64,000 bases of DNA from Spisula solida (GCA_947247005.1 OX365962.1:4189201-4253200); one strand, 5' to 3'. Numbered from the stretch's first letter, positions 12,080 to 26,900 are shown. A program made the numbers and translations. The notes: generated by a model not told the origin, from the sequence alone.

Positions 12080-12170
12080 TCGGAGTTGGGATCGAACCTA
12101 CAACTCAAAATAAAATAGAAACTTAAAGAAAGTGAGAGTTTATCCAATACACTACCGTGCCTTTGATATA
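12080..12170 (-). repeat. tRNA-derived SINE head
   Basis: Minus strand reads GGCACGGTAGTGTATTGGAT (A box) and AGGTTCGATCCCAAC (good B box). It faces the plus-strand head at 11703, about 0.3 kb away. Confidence 0.5.
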
Positions 12171-12889
12171 TGGAATGAGATTTGTACACTATTTGATACC
12201 GAACCCATATAAATTTTACCTGAAGGGCGAGTTTATGTTTATAACTGTTATCATTTGACTTTGAACGCACTATAATAGCGGACGATATTTGTTAAAAATT
12301 AAAGACGTCCGTTATATACTTTTACCACGATCCACTTGCCTTCGTGTGGTCTTATGAGTGAAATCTGAGATATTTGCTTATCACAAAATGTTCAACAACA
12401 AGTGGTACTCAAATTGTTAACATCTATTAGCGTAGTTTATAGGTTTATTTTTTAATTAACGAGTACAAGTGGTGTCCCATTTATATGTAAACCAACTAAC
12501 TATCTAACTATATGACTGTTTAAACAAAATGCAGCCGAATATGAATACAAATTGTTAGCAGAATGTGCTAAATCCAATAGAAACAAGAAGGTTGTCTGCT
12601 TACTAAATTCTAAATTATTAAATTTAAAAGCAATGGATATATACGCATTCGAGAGTTGGTCAACATTTTTAAACACTTATGAACACTGTATTTTCTTACA
12701 CAATAAAACCGAACTGTGTCTATTCAATCGTGTACATTATTGTGTGTGTCAAGTATCCTTGCAATATGTTGTTCTTGTGTTTAGTCCGATGAACCATTCC
12801 GTATTTAACTTTTGTATTCATTCTAGTTCTTTTATCTTCGGTACCACTTTGAACTGTCCAGTATCCTCTATAACATACAAGCTGCCATA

Positions 12890-12998
12890 TCATGAGTGCT
12901 GTGATCATCATGTTCCTTCACTCGGTATTTCAGTATCCTTCCCGGTTTCTCCCACATACAACATCCTGTCACACTTAGAACATTTTATCCTGTAAACA
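12890..12998 (-). pseudogene. GIY-YIG nuclease remnant, probably from a retroelement
   Basis: Minus strand reads VYRIKCSKCDRMLYVGETGK. After a +1 frameshift it continues ILKYRVKEHDDHSTHDMAAC and then a stop. The C-x2-C, YVGETG and R..EH...DMAA order is that of GIY-YIG endonuclease domains carried by Penelope-like and related elements. It is frameshifted and short, hence a fossil. Confidence 0.5.
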
Positions 12999-13044
12999 TG
13001 TCTTACAGGTCTCCATATTGTTCAAATGTGTATCTGTAATGTAT

Positions 13045-13240
13045 ACATTAATTGGACTTTCGGCTTGTTGATGGCTGAAACTTAGACTTTCGGCTTTTTA
13101 CAGCTGAAACTTTCAGCGTTATTGTTTCGTTTTCTCGTTGTTTCAGTTGTGCTTTGGGCATTGTACCATGTGATTGTGGTCTGTCTTATTTATGTTTTCT
13201 GTGTTTAGCTGTATCAGTTGATTGCTTCCTTCCATGTCCG
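13045..13240 (-). repeat. Copy of the GGACAGGGAAGGCAGC dispersed repeat
   Basis: Contains TGGGCATTGTACCATGTGAT and ATGTTTTCTGTG, the reverse complement of the family seen on the plus strand at 14196, 35835, 38957, 39947, 48128 and 52401. Another minus copy is at 17680-17880. The variable part holds GCTGAAAC/CTTTCGGC motifs. Confidence 0.5.
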
Positions 13241-13557
13241 ACTATTATGCTCCCTAAAACAAAATTTGGGGGATCATGTCGTGCATGTGTACGAAACATA
13301 GATTTACACCCAATGTTATATTTAGATACAGGCTATGCACATTCCAGTTAGATTTAAGTGTCCATTAATCATTAGCGCTGCAAAACATTTTATATACTCT
13401 GGTCGGAAAAATTATTGTACTTTGAATTAAAAAGAGTTAAAAAGAAGTATGAAGTACGCTTAAGTGACAAATACTTAGCACTTAGACAAATGTGCTCGCC
13501 GTCTTACTCGTTAGCTTAAAATGAAGCTAGTGAATAAAATAGGAAACACAGTCCATA

Positions 13558-13826
13558 CTGTACACTGGTCATACCACTAGATATATGTACACTGGTCATA
13601 CCACTAGATATATGTACACTGGTCATACCACTAGATATATGTACACTGGTCATACCTCTAGATATATGTACACTGGTCATACCACTAGATATATGTACAC
13701 TGGTCATACCACTAGATATATGTACACTGGTCATACCACTAGATATATGTACACTGGTCATACCACTAGATATATGTACACTGGTCATACCACTAGATAT
13801 ATGTACACTGGTCATACCACTAGACT
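13558..13826. repeat. 27-bp minisatellite, ten copies
   Basis: Unit TGTACACTGGTCATACCACT plus AGATATA, nearly identical copies. Because 27 is divisible by three and the unit lacks stops in some frames, it is open on both strands (repeat peptides with TGHTTRYMY and GMTSVHISS). No start context or splice evidence supports translation. Confidence 0.93.
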
Positions 13827-14195
13827 GAACGCCCTGACAGTCCAACTTCCATCAACTCCGGTAACAGTTTATCGGTTTATTTTCTTATTACTACGTGTTC
13901 TTTACAAAGCAAAGACGAATGCCAAAAATGAACGGCAAAGACCTGCCAAAATGTGCAATTCTCAGCTACTGCTAGTGATTATGTTAACAAACCGTAAATT
14001 GTAATGCATTGTATATTAACTTTAGACTGAAGCAACCACTGCTTTGTCAATCTGTACAAATGTAAGCGTTTATTTGTTTTAAAATATCGACCAAATGCTA
14101 CGACCCGCATGTTTGGAATCATTTTCATGCTATAGAACATTACAGTAACTGTTAAACATAATAAGGCGGTTTCTAGACAAGTCGACATATAATAG

Positions 14196-14290
14196 AAAAT
14201 CGGACAGGGAAGGCAGCACTCAACTTTACCAGCCCAGCACAGAAAACATAAAAAACATACAAGGCAAAATGCCCAACATCATATGTTGAT
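14196..14290 (+). repeat. Copy of the GGACAGGGAAGGCAGC dispersed repeat
   Basis: GGACAGGGAAGGCAGCACTC, then CAGCACAGAAAACATAAAAA and CAAGGCAAAATGCCCAAC. Followed by short CATATGTTGATAT direct/inverted repeats to about 14400. Confidence 0.6.
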
Positions 14291-14838
14291 ATGATAAGGC
14301 AGTGTTTCGACATAACAACACCATATGTTGATATAATTACACTACTGTTTAACATAAAGAGATAGCATTTAGACAAGTCAATATCATATGTTGGGAAGTC
14401 AAAACGAATGTATAACATAATAAGACGCTTCGACGGAATAATGTATCTGTATAAGATTGTCATGGTGGTCAGATATTAGGATAACGGGTCCACACAGTCT
14501 GAACTAACCGTACGTAGTATAATGTACTACACAATGTTATAAGTTAGTGCGAGTATGACAAGTACTACCCTTATACCTTCATGTGTGTGTCGTGGCAATT
14601 CAAACTGAATAAAACGGAAACTGAAATACGCAAACACGGCCAATATAGTTCGTTTAAGGCTAAGATCAAGTGTCTAAGGCGGTTTGCTTGTTAGAACAAC
14701 TGTTTAAGTGGAAGCACAGTATGACTTCAGTTTGTACAAGTTAGGCCTGTGTTTTCATGTAGAATACATATTCACTAGTTAAAACGTTAGTCGCATCCAA
14801 CATGTATTTTATAAACTTGCTTTAAAATCTGAACAAAA

Positions 14839-14974
14839 ATGGACTTCGTTTTCTTTACTTACGCAGTGATACTGTGTAACTCGATTGGAGTTTCTTCAGC
14901 AAATGAAACCATTTTTGCTAAGGATATTATCGACAAGTTGAACCTGATTTTAAGCCGTACGATGGACATAGAAG
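14839..14974 (+). CDS. Gene 2 exon 1: signal peptide
   Basis: Reads MDFVFFTYAVILCNSIGVSS, a clear signal peptide, followed by a helix start (KDIIDKLNLILSRTMDIE). Donor GAAG|GTAAGA, phase 1. A foldback element begins 16 nt after the donor. Confidence 0.8.
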
Positions 14975-17900
14975 GTAAGACTACACTACACCGAATTTCT
15001 AATTTGCCACCCTATAAAATCTGATACTATGTGATATATTCAACCAATACATATGAAGTTGTTTTATGTTTTCATTCCACACGTTAATCTACCGATTTAC
15101 AAAAATAAAACACGTGTTTTTGTGCAAAATCATCAATGCGGAACGGTTAGTGCGAAATGGCTTTTGTGCACATGGTGCTCGTGCACGGAATGAAATATGT
15201 TTGTATTTGGTTAAAATGTATCCTCTGTGAATTGCCTTTTAAGAAAAGCATTAAACTTTGGGAGATTGAATAATGTGGAACTCGCCAAGGACCTCCGAAT
15301 GACGAGTACCGCCACCCAAAACAGCGAAGTGCGCCACACGTCCTTTTTAAAAATGCAAACTCTCTATTTACGTTTAATTTAGCGAAAACTACTGTGTGAA
15401 ACATCTTTTCCTATCAATGTAAGTAGACATCATCGGGTTTTGGATTGTTTGTATTCTTCTGCAAACACTTTTTCTAAAATATATTTCAAAAACACGTGGT
15501 AAAACAGAAGTTTATTGAAGTGCATGCATACATCTGACGGCTTGAGGGTGTTGCTGTTATTCACTCTCGCAAGGTTTTATGTTTTTCATAAAAGGCAATC
15601 CACAGAGGATATATTCCCCAACAAAATACGGTCATATTTCATGTCTTGCACGAGCACCACGTGTATCAATGCAATTTCGCACTAACCGTTCCGCATGGAT
15701 GATTTTGTACATGAACTCGTGTTTTATTACTGTGAATCGATAGATTAATGTTTGGAATGAAAACATAACGCAACGTCATATGTAGTGATTGAATATATCA
15801 TATAGAATCAAATGTTACAGGGTGACCAATAAGACATTCGGCGTAGGGTATTATATGGGTTGCAACTTGTTATAGCTGATAATTGTGATTCACCTATTTC
15901 AAAACACAAAACTTCATTCCGCTTTTAATAGTGTATACATGAATATACATACGCAAAACTTATTAAAACGTCGCCTTTTTTGAAACAACATAAAATTATA
16001 AAATACGTGCTTTTTTTAACATCAATCTGATTTGCTATATGTAAGAGATACATAGTCATAGATAGCTGGTAAAAGAAATAATGAGTGATTGAGTAAACCC
16101 GTACTTACGTTTAAAACTTTAAATTTAACTAAATGTATAGTTTTCTTAATCCAACCAGGCCCCGTGATTATAAAACTATTTTCAAGCTCAACACATGATT
16201 AGTGCAACAATTAACTCATATTTACATTATCAGAAAATATAACACTGTATTCTTTAAGTCTATCCATTTAGTGTAAAATTATTCAGTAAAACATGGAACG
16301 TTTAGCTATAAGAACCATTTTGAAGTTTGAGCACTGAAATGATTTTAGCACGAACATATTTTTAAAATCATCGGACCTGGGGTGCATTTCATCATCATTC
16401 CTAGGACCATATCCTAGGATTGCTCTTAATATGGCCCTAGGATTCGTCTTAGGTGCGTTTCAACAAACGTTCCTAAGAGAAATTTTAACTAAGGGTTAGA
16501 TTTGGTGTCTTGCGACAGTGCCTGAGGTTAAAAATCTTTAATACTGTAATTCCAGTGGGTGGGCGTGTGTAAAGTTGTTCTTTGTCTTGAAAGGTAGACT
16601 TCATCCCTCTACGCAAGCTTATTTAAGACCTCTTTATATTTATAAATTAAAAACTACTGTTAGTTATTAGTGGGGATGAGGTTAAAAGCTTTATTTTAAT
16701 TTTTAACTCTATGTCGAATCAATAAAAATGTCTTAGGCTTGTCATCAACGTAGAAGTGATCTCCCTTGAAAAAATGACAGCTACTCAGTGAGCTACAAAG
16801 TTTTTAACGGATAAAAGCAACATGATAAATATTGAAATCTTAATGTAAGCAACGTAGATATGTCTAGGAAAAGAGAAAAAACATGATTTACCTTGGTCAA
16901 AATGCCACCGGTCCAGCGAAGACATTTTATTGGATGTTGGTCAGAATGGTTTACATCTCGTACATTTGGACAATTCCCACTCGACAAACTTCGTAACTAC
17001 CCAGTAATACTTCGTCCCAAAACTATTCGAACCTTCGTTTAGTAGTTGAAAATACTTAAAAACCACTTGAAGCGGTCAAAAATGGCGGCCATTATAGCAG
17101 CGATCTTAGTGTTCTATCCCACAATTCAATGCACTTGAGACAAAATTCCCTCCTAAGACAGCTCTAGACCACTCCTAGACTATAGGTGCAAATTTGTCTT
17201 AAGAGCGAATTTGGGAATTTTAATGAAACGCACTTATGAGGAAAATTTGGACTTAAGATCAAATTCGATCCTAGGAATGATGATGAAACGCACCCCTGGT
17301 TATTATACATGTATATTTAAACGATATTAATGTATCAGTGTCAAAGACATGTTATTCTTATATACCGTTCTAGAAAAACTAAGTGATTATGAAGAATTAA
17401 AACAAGGACTGGATGCCCTTAATGGTAAGTTTACTATTATATCATAAAAAATAATTTTTGCAGCTACATGGTTATACATGTACATGTACCATTAAATAAC
17501 CATTTACAGGAATTTTAAAACTTTTTAGTTGTCTTTCTTATCTTTTACGTTCGCCCTATCATGATCCCCTATTCGTTAACTTAGTAATACTTTATTTTTG
17601 TTGACTACCATCATTAGTCATTTATGCGACTGCATGGTTATACCATTTACGGTGGTTCTTTCACAATTTAGAATGTTTCGACAGCTGAAGCTATGACTGT
17701 TATCTCGTTCAGCTTTGTGTTGGACATTGTGACAGCTTTGTGTTTGACATTGTGACAGCTTTGTGTTGGACATTGTGACAGCTTTGTGGTGGACATTGTG
17801 ACATGTACCTTTGGTCTGTATTATTTGTTTTCTGCACTCGTTTCTTTCTGTTGAGTCTTGACTTCTCTGTCCAATTTTCTATTATCTCTTTAATTCTATA

Positions 17901-20900
17901 TTTACCAGAAACGTTTTGCGTTGCTACTTTAGTTTATGATTTCTTGATCACTCCACGAATACACTCGGGAAAGATCGTGTGTTCAGTAGAAAGTCTTCTT
18001 CTTCTTTTCGTTCACTATCAACACTACCACCCCGGTCATAGCGATAAAGGAAGAAGTCCTCTTGAGGTCATCCTTCTTGCCAGTAGAAAGTGAATAGCCA
18101 GAGTTAATTGTATGTAGTTTTTATCGTTCTGAGCTATGCTCTTTGCATGTTCGCGTCAAGTTAAAATACCAAACGCACTCTTGTTGTTATACATACAATT
18201 GGTGTATGTGTAACTAAATTGTTCAAATTAATTATGCAGTATTGTTACCCTTGTAGAAAAAAATGAAGAACTTAAACTTCAACTTGATATTGCAAATGGT
18301 ATGTTAAATTTGTTTTTCGCTGTATCTATCATGTTTGTTCAGGGGTCTTTTTTGTAAACATCTGCAACATTTACACAGTCTTATGACCAATAGCTTATTA
18401 GCATGGTTTAATTATTGTGGTGGTTATAGGAATGTCATTTATGATGTGTTGACATTATTTTTTTATAAATGTTTTATTGATGGTTGTAAACGTAATGATG
18501 TCAGAGGTAAAGCCATCCAGTTTAAGTCGACACAACAATGTTTTCATCTTCATCGACAGCGTCATAGCTATTGGCACCACCCATGGTGCGCCATGACTTT
18601 ATTAATTCGAACTTTATTAATTATGTCCAATTTATTATCAACTTTCTGCTCGTTATTGTATTTCCTTAATCGCCTGTAATATTGTTTTTTTCAAGACAAG
18701 GATACTACTCTCACTGCTAGCAGAAATAAACATGGACTCAATGTAGATCGTTATCTAATGTTTAATAGTTGTATATATTGAGAATGTACATATACTCCAA
18801 AGTACAAATTTCAAATACTGTTTCGATACCATTTTAGAAAAGCTGAAGGGTGTGGATGTCCTCAAACATGAAGTGGATACTTCTAATGGTATTATTTGAT
18901 TTAATCACTTTCGAGTATTTGATTCTTAGACCGATTTTTACGAGACTCCCTTGACGCTCAAGCCGAGACTGAGTACTATCTATGCAACGTATTATATTTC
19001 AACTAAAGGTCATGGTTTTTAAACGGACAAAGAATAACATTCTTACCGTATATTTGATTTTAGCTTTGAATTGACAGATATTTACTTGCGTTCTTAGTCA
19101 AAATTACCTCACACACCACCTGGTATGTCCACACTAATCCTGGTTGTAAAGGTTTTGTCGTAATAGTATCGTAGTAGTTCTGCATTTATTCAAGTCGCTT
19201 TGGTTTATCGTTTGGGAACACTGATGACCTAACTGAAATCTTAAATATGTAATACCCTATTTGCCAGCTATGCTTGTAACATGTTTGTTTAATATGGTTA
19301 GGAACATGTGAATGTAGAGTATAATCACTGTGTTCTATATTTGTTTCAGAACAACTAGCTTTGTTGGTTAAAAGCGTAGATAAAGTTGAAAGTGTATATG
19401 GTAAGTCGGATTATATGAATTGATTGGGGGGGGGGGGGATTTGTACACAATATCGTCAAATTTATATCTTTTTCTCATAACCTGCTGATAGAAGTCGGTA
19501 GACATCAGGGAGTACCGCGCATAGTTTTAATTCAACATTTCAACTTCTTTAAACAATGATTCTCTACTACTTTCACAAATTCTACAACACATAGACAAAT
19601 GTAGTTCGTCTTCTATTTGATTAACAGGGCAACAATCACATGTACGCTGATCTACAGAATATTTTTGATCTGTCCGATAATAGATCGATCGGCATATTAC
19701 TCACATAGAACTATAAAAGCTTGTTTTGGTCAGTGATGAATCCGTGTGTGAGAATTACACATTTCCGCCTATTGTTATCACACCTCGTTAATAAATCCAG
19801 ATTTGTTCCCGGTATATAACTACGCATATCTTATTCATGCTTATGTCTTAGACATGTTTTTCTTCAGACTGTGGATGGCCAGAATTAGCCCACGGTCATT
19901 TTGAAGGCAAATCGACATTTTATCGTGATGTCCTGCAAGCAGTATGTGATGAAGGTTTCAGTCTCCGTGGCTATGAGAACGTTACATGTAAGCATGAGGG
20001 AACATGGAGTGTGTTGCCCGAGTGTAAACAAGGTAGGTCAAAATGAAACAAACGTATCTATAAAATATGTAATTTATACTAAGTTTTAAAGATTTTACCC
20101 ACATATACTTTAACGTTTTACCCATGTCTTCATTATTGTTACAAACAACACGGTTGTCATGACACCAGAGTATATGACGTCAGAGTCCATAACGTCAATC
20201 TGATGTTTACAACAGCACACTTCCGCTTACTTACATATTTTAATATCATTTATCTGATGAGAAAAATATTTTGAACGCATCAATACAATAGTACTAGTTT
20301 TGCTCGTGTTTCCATTTCCTACATGTAATTCAGGGCATGGGTTCCCTGTCTGACTTAATATAATATCTTTGGTATAATATTATGAAAATGGCAAACTTTC
20401 ACAGAACCCTAAAATGTACAGTAAAACAACATTCTGTGTAAAACGACTACGTGAAACATATTGTAATATACAGAGTTAATTGCGAATACTGGAAATACCC
20501 AATATTGTTTAATACTGTTTTGAAGAAAACAGCCCGTGTTGTCGAGAATAACTGATAAGTAATTAAATTACTGAATAGCAAAACACCTCCTCGATATCCT
20601 AGTGGTTGATCGTTCGATTTTAGTGCGGGATATCTCGGGTTCGATCCCCAGCCGCGTCATACCAGAGACGAAAGAAAAATGGTACCAGAAATTTCCTTGC
20701 TAGACGCTCAGCATAAAAGGGAAACTGGCTTCCTTTCTCTCATACCATCGGGGCGATGGATTATATCAGGAATGAGGTGTCGAGAGTGATCAATAAAAAT
20801 AAATCAATGAAAACTTGTTTCACCAATCGACCTGATATAAATTAGTATAAACTAAATATAATTATACGATAACTGATAAGGTCAACGTATCTTATCTTAA

Positions 20901-23900
20901 ACTCCTTCACAATAAACGAAATCAACTATCAAGGTCTATAAGTAAATTAACAAGCTGATATTGATATCATTAATGCGTACATGTTACTGTATCAGAAATA
21001 TTTGTTTCAAGTACATTGAAAGTTTAAACTCGAGATAAAACACTTGTTGTAAAATACTTTTTTCATTATTTGATATAAATCTCCTTCCAAATTAGCGTAA
21101 TGATTGTTACAGACTTCAAAAATCATAGCATTATTATTTCACGCTTCTCTTCTCTCGCTCCGCCCATTTTATTCATTAAACATTAGGCCTTTGCGACTGG
21201 GCTCCGTGGAGCAGGTTATTGTCTGGTTCCCGTTCGGCATATGCGGCATTACTCTAATACTACTACTGCAATGTTAGGGACGAGCACCAGATTATAACCT
21301 GCTCCTCAAAACAGCCCAGTCGAAAAGGCATATTTATGGAAGCCCTGGAGGGCACTTTTGACTTATGACTAATGACTTATGACTTGTGACTTGCGTAGGC
21401 CCCAGTGTGCACTTTTGACTTGTGACTTATAACTTGTGACTTGTGACTTAGGAGTTGTGACCAAACAAACTATAAATATTTTGCATGCTTTATTTTTCCC
21501 TTACGCCCAACAATAACGTGGATAAAAACGGATGATACGTGAATCGGATTTTAATATATATAGCAAGACAGGTAAGTCAGTTTTAGTTGTTTGATTAAAT
21601 AACAATTGTTCACGGAATTACACTCATTCTACTACATAAGAGTTAGGTTTAAATTCTTCTTTATCGATATGTTATTGCAAACAAAGTTAGCGTTGACGTT
21701 GCTATAATATATTTCCAACTTTAGATTATAATTTTAGCGTCACAATCGTGACGAATATTTAGGTTAAGAGGAGTGAATAGAATGACCAGTGTAATTAAAA
21801 TGTTTATTTGTTTTTGCAGGTGGAGATAAATGAAATAGCTGTCGTGGAATCCTGAAAATATCTCTTGTGGAATATTGCATAAAAGGCTGTGAACAACTCT
21901 CTTACTGTAATGGACAGAAATGCATATACTTACAATAAACCCACACAAGTTGAGCACAATATTATTGTCTCGTTATGAACCTTCATACACTCAAATAGAA
22001 GTTATGGTTGATATAGTCGAGAGAGAAATACAAACCGATCTGGACTAACTGGCACAAAATAAGAATGTTTATGATATAGGATCTCTAAGACCCTGTACCA
22101 TGATATAGTACAACACCAAAACCTTGATGATATACATGTACTCCAATTGATTTTGGGATGTTGGAAAGGCGTGTGTTTAATTCAGAAGTTCACCAATTTA
22201 CAGCATATTCCAAGATTTAAAATATTTGTATAACTAATTATGGCATGTTGTTAGTCGGTATTGTTATGCTGAGCCACTTGAGTATAATTTCATGTGTATG
22301 TTGCTCTATTAATTTTGACATGCATGGCTAATGCTTCATTTAATCGTAAAGTAAAGCATGGTTATAACGTCTGTTTTATTTCTGCATTTCAATTAAGATT
22401 TTGATTTGTGACTTATGACTTGTGACTTGTAACTTGTAACTTGTAACTTGTGACTTGTAACTTGTGACTTGTGACTTGTGACTTGTGACTTGTAACTTGT
22501 GACTTGTGACTTGTGACTTGAGACTTGAGACTTATGATGTGTAAAATGTGACTTACACACTACCTTTGATAAAATTATAGACAGCAAAATGTATCATTAT
22601 AAGTGTTATTATTATAAATGTTGTAATTTAATATGAGTTTGTTATCCTGCGTTTGTTATCAGTATCCAATAAAGCCAAAATATTGGAATGATATTTAATC
22701 ATGTAATTGACAGTGTTTTTGGTCTTTGCTTTATATTGTATACAAAGTTAACTGAAATGCAGTATTATGTTGTAAAAGATGAAGGGTAGACAAAACACAT
22801 TTGCAAATGATAACTTTGAGTCTGTTGCATTACAAAGTTTCAAAGTTTATTCAAAATAAATTCCACATAAATCAATATAAGATTGTTTAGGTCACATGTA
22901 TTTCAAAACATGACAAAATGGCGTATTATTTCTAAACATGTCTGACCGACATTACATCTATGAAATTAAACTTAATATGCGAATAATATAAAGCCATCTT
23001 GAAAAGCTTAGTTCGTAGGCGCCGTAAATGTTAATGTAATGATATCCACAACTTGGAATTGTCCGCAAAACCTTATAATGTTCTACTTCACAATTATGGT
23101 ACATACATGTAACACAATCATATTCAAAATCTATTCTAGCCCATAGTGTCACACAATTGCCAAGTTTACATTTGAGCCGGTTGCTTTGCTGGGTTTAAAG
23201 ACATACAGGTAATTAGGTTTGCACCGCCACATCATTTGTCGAACCAAACGCACCGAACACACACACACAACACGGACATTCCATTTTCTTCACCTGGAAA
23301 AATGTAGATGAACATATAATTATTAATACATGTACATCAACAAAACTTAAAGTCTAATTCATTATACCATGTATGATCCGAACTATCCATCACAAATGAT
23401 AACAAAAAGGAAGCAAACCATAATAATTATGTATGCACATGTACTCGTATAGGACACAGCTATGCCAGGGGAAATTATGCTATTACATGAAGGGTATTCT
23501 AGTTAATTGTGTTAACAATTAGAATAACGGGTCGGGGCCTTTAACAATGATGATTTCAATCAAACAAAACTAATACCGACTTACCTGACTCACTATAGAC
23601 TATTATCAGGTAATTCCGATTTAGACATCGTCCTTTACCATCCACGTTGTCCAAAGAAGTGCGCGCAGATTTATTTATAAAATGTAAGTCACAAGTCGTA
23701 AGTCTCAAGTCATTAGTCACAAGTTCTAAGTCACAAGTCATAAGTTACAAGTCACAACACCTAAGTCAAAAGTGCCCTCCAGGGCTTCCATACATATTGA
23801 CTTTTAATATGTTCTAACTAGTATACTCAGCGTCAATGAAAAGTTAATACCACCCTATTGACTGTGTAGTCACATCTATCCTATTTAACAATATGCGAAT

Positions 23901-26900
23901 ACAAACACTATAAAACTTGTGTACCGATAGGTCATATTGTGTACAAAATACAGAGTGGTAACTTTAATATAGCAAAGCACTATAAGAGTGCTGATGGGAG
24001 GCGACCTGGTTGCTGCTACTAAAACTTAAACCGACTTTACACGTTTAATGTTCGTTTTCTTACAGCTGATCTTGTCTTAAATGTCAAAATAGGCATTTGT
24101 GACTATATATGCATGTTGGGTATCTAACTAATTGTAAAAAGGGGCATATCAATTTTTATGGAATACATGTATTTGAATGCGTGGCTTTAAAATAATACTA
24201 CGCGCCTATTTATCAGATTCTACAGTATCGTCTTGTAATCACTTCCCTCTCAGTGTGAGACAGTCTATACAAAGCGGCTAGTAAATCCACAACATATAAT
24301 TGTATAACAGTACTCCGCAGACAATTTACGATTCATTAATAAAACCATCACGTGACTCTGATCTGAAGTTTCTAAAAATAGCCATACAGCCGGGACATTT
24401 GATGAACACGTCATTTTCATATTATGAAACAAGTTCGATATCGACCCGGCGGAGTGATTTTCTGCAAAAATATCGATTTAACGAACAGTTTCACAATAAT
24501 TGTTGATCTTAGAATAAACAAATGTTGCTGATTGAATTAAATCAGTTTAAAATTTTGAAGAAACGTATGTAGCAGTATTGGGAATGTTGACAGTTTCTGG
24601 ACTATTTGAATGCGGATTCACATACCAGCAGCCTAAAGGCGGTTCAGGTTGCATTAAGAAATGGGCAATGGTAGTAATGAGTTGCTGTCGCTTCCCAATA
24701 AGTGGTAACTTTTCAGTGACGGCCAGTATACATAAACATTAAAGTTACATAGAATTTCGTGATTTACTTGTAGATTGTCAAGCACCTCCCGTACTTAACA
24801 GTTTGGAATATGGTACCGATAAAACATACCTGTATGACTCACGTGTCGAGATCAACTGTAAACTTGGATACAGACGTGCAGGTGGTCGATACAAGACGTG
24901 CGACGGTGAATACGGCTGGCGTGGTTCTGATGTCCAGTGTTACTTAGTTGGTAAATATATCAAATTGTGTTGGTAATTTAAAGCAGTTGTGATTGTGATC
25001 AGAGTAATTTAGGGGTCTTCTGCATTTTTTTGCAAATAAATACACATCAATCTAGTAAGTACTGTAAATAAATCGTAGTTTTATCATTTGTTAAAATACC
25101 GACATATCCTCTTTACGTATCAAACTTGTGAAATATATATGTCCACGTGTTTTTGTTTTTGTCAGATGTCCATATCTCCCACGAAATACTCTGAAGATAA
25201 AGTTCAATCTTTGATATTATGGTATAAGCCAAATGAAATCGGGTATTGTTTATATTACATAATGATTATGATGTTTGCTTCGGCTCCGATGAAGACACAT
25301 CTAGATATAGATCACCGTAAAATGTGTTCGACTTTAGATTATTAGTTCATTGATGTATCCACGCTCTAAAAGTGAGTGCTTAGATCGTTCGATGATTGCA
25401 TTCATTATATGAAAAAAGACAATGTTAGCGTTTGTGACGATGAGGTCAACCATGGTCATCATACTTCAACTAGACTCACGACACGACTCGTGGTTATAAC
25501 GCGCGGTTATCAGAGGAACCATAGGTTTTCTTTCGATCAAGATCTTGACATTTGAAATCAACTCTAGAGTAACACCCGGGGTGTTCGATATACCATCATG
25601 CTACTCGCCCTACACTACGATATATCTGTCGAAAACTACCAGAGTAGCATTTATGTGCATAATTGTAAAATCACATATTTTCGTGGTAATTAAATGTCAT
25701 GGACTTTGATAAAAATGCATTTTCTTGGGGTCGTTAATTTGGGGATTACAAAACATGAAATGGAAACACATATTTGGAAGGTCGATATTTGGAAGGTCGA
25801 TTCATCGTGAGGATTAGATGTCGTGGATGAGTGCAACAAATAATCGACGACAACGAAATCCCTCTAAAAATAATTATTTTACAGTTCGTTACTTATGAGC
25901 AATAAGAATATTTGGAATATAAATTTATATCAGATTGTGGTCTACCGGCTTATGACGACAATGGGAAGTATTGGATTGGGTACATGTATAACACAACGTT
26001 TAACTCCACTGTATCGTTGACATGTAATAAAGGCTACGTAAGACTTGGACAAGATGTTATACGTTGTAAAGCTACTGGAGTATGGAGTGGAAGACAAACA
26101 TGCGTATATAGTAAGTCAAGTTGATGTGTACTCATGCATATCATAACTCTCATCCAATATTCTTATTTGACAACTTACGCATTTATAAGCGGTGTATTCA
26201 AATTATTGTACTGATTTTACTGCTATCTCATTTAAAATTATTTTGAAGTGATTATGCTTATCTATACCTGTTGTATCAACGAACTAACCACTAGACTTCA
26301 CCTGAGCTTAAAGCAAACTTGCTAATACATGTTGTATCAGCCAAAATCCACTTATTACCTGATAACGGCCCTAATTGGCCGTTGACGTGTCAGAGCGCGT
26401 GTGGCGAAAGATTGACGCCACAGCGCACGAGTATGACGTAACAGAACGCCTAACGTCGTTCTAACGAGACTAACATAAGACGGACAGCCGTGATGGCTAG
26501 ACGTGCCTGATAGACGTCCCGTAGTGGTGCGTCTACGGACCACTAGGAGGGTAACTATGCTTATATTATTGTTCCATTGTGCAGATCGTGATCCAAATAT
26601 ACCACTCAACACTTTAATGGCGACGAGGCTGAGGAATAAGTTCCCGTTTTTATTTATTTTGGGCCGTTTTGTCCGCTATGCGCTGGAACGTTACGCGTGG
26701 ATTGTAAACTGGCCCTGTTGCTTTTTATTGTTTATCTTTATTAACAGTGAAACTGGATTAGGAAAGTAAGTATATTTTATTGGTTTACTTGTTGTTTTGG
26801 GAGGGTTTTCTAAATTATTTCGGTATTAGAATGGAGATAGGTGACTAGCGACCACCGGATATCATCATTTTGTTCGCCACGGTCTGCACGAGTGAACGTT

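Noticed and set aside
12552..12995. 147-codon plus-strand frame
   Set aside because: No domain or signal recognised; it overlaps the GIY-YIG fossil in antisense and has no splice context.
13516..14004. Overlapping 109- and 139-codon frames on opposite strands
   Set aside because: Both are translations of the 27-bp minisatellite.
20588..20660. Functional tRNA gene
   Set aside because: A and B boxes are present, but acceptor-stem pairing is poor and a SINE body with an A-rich tail follows.
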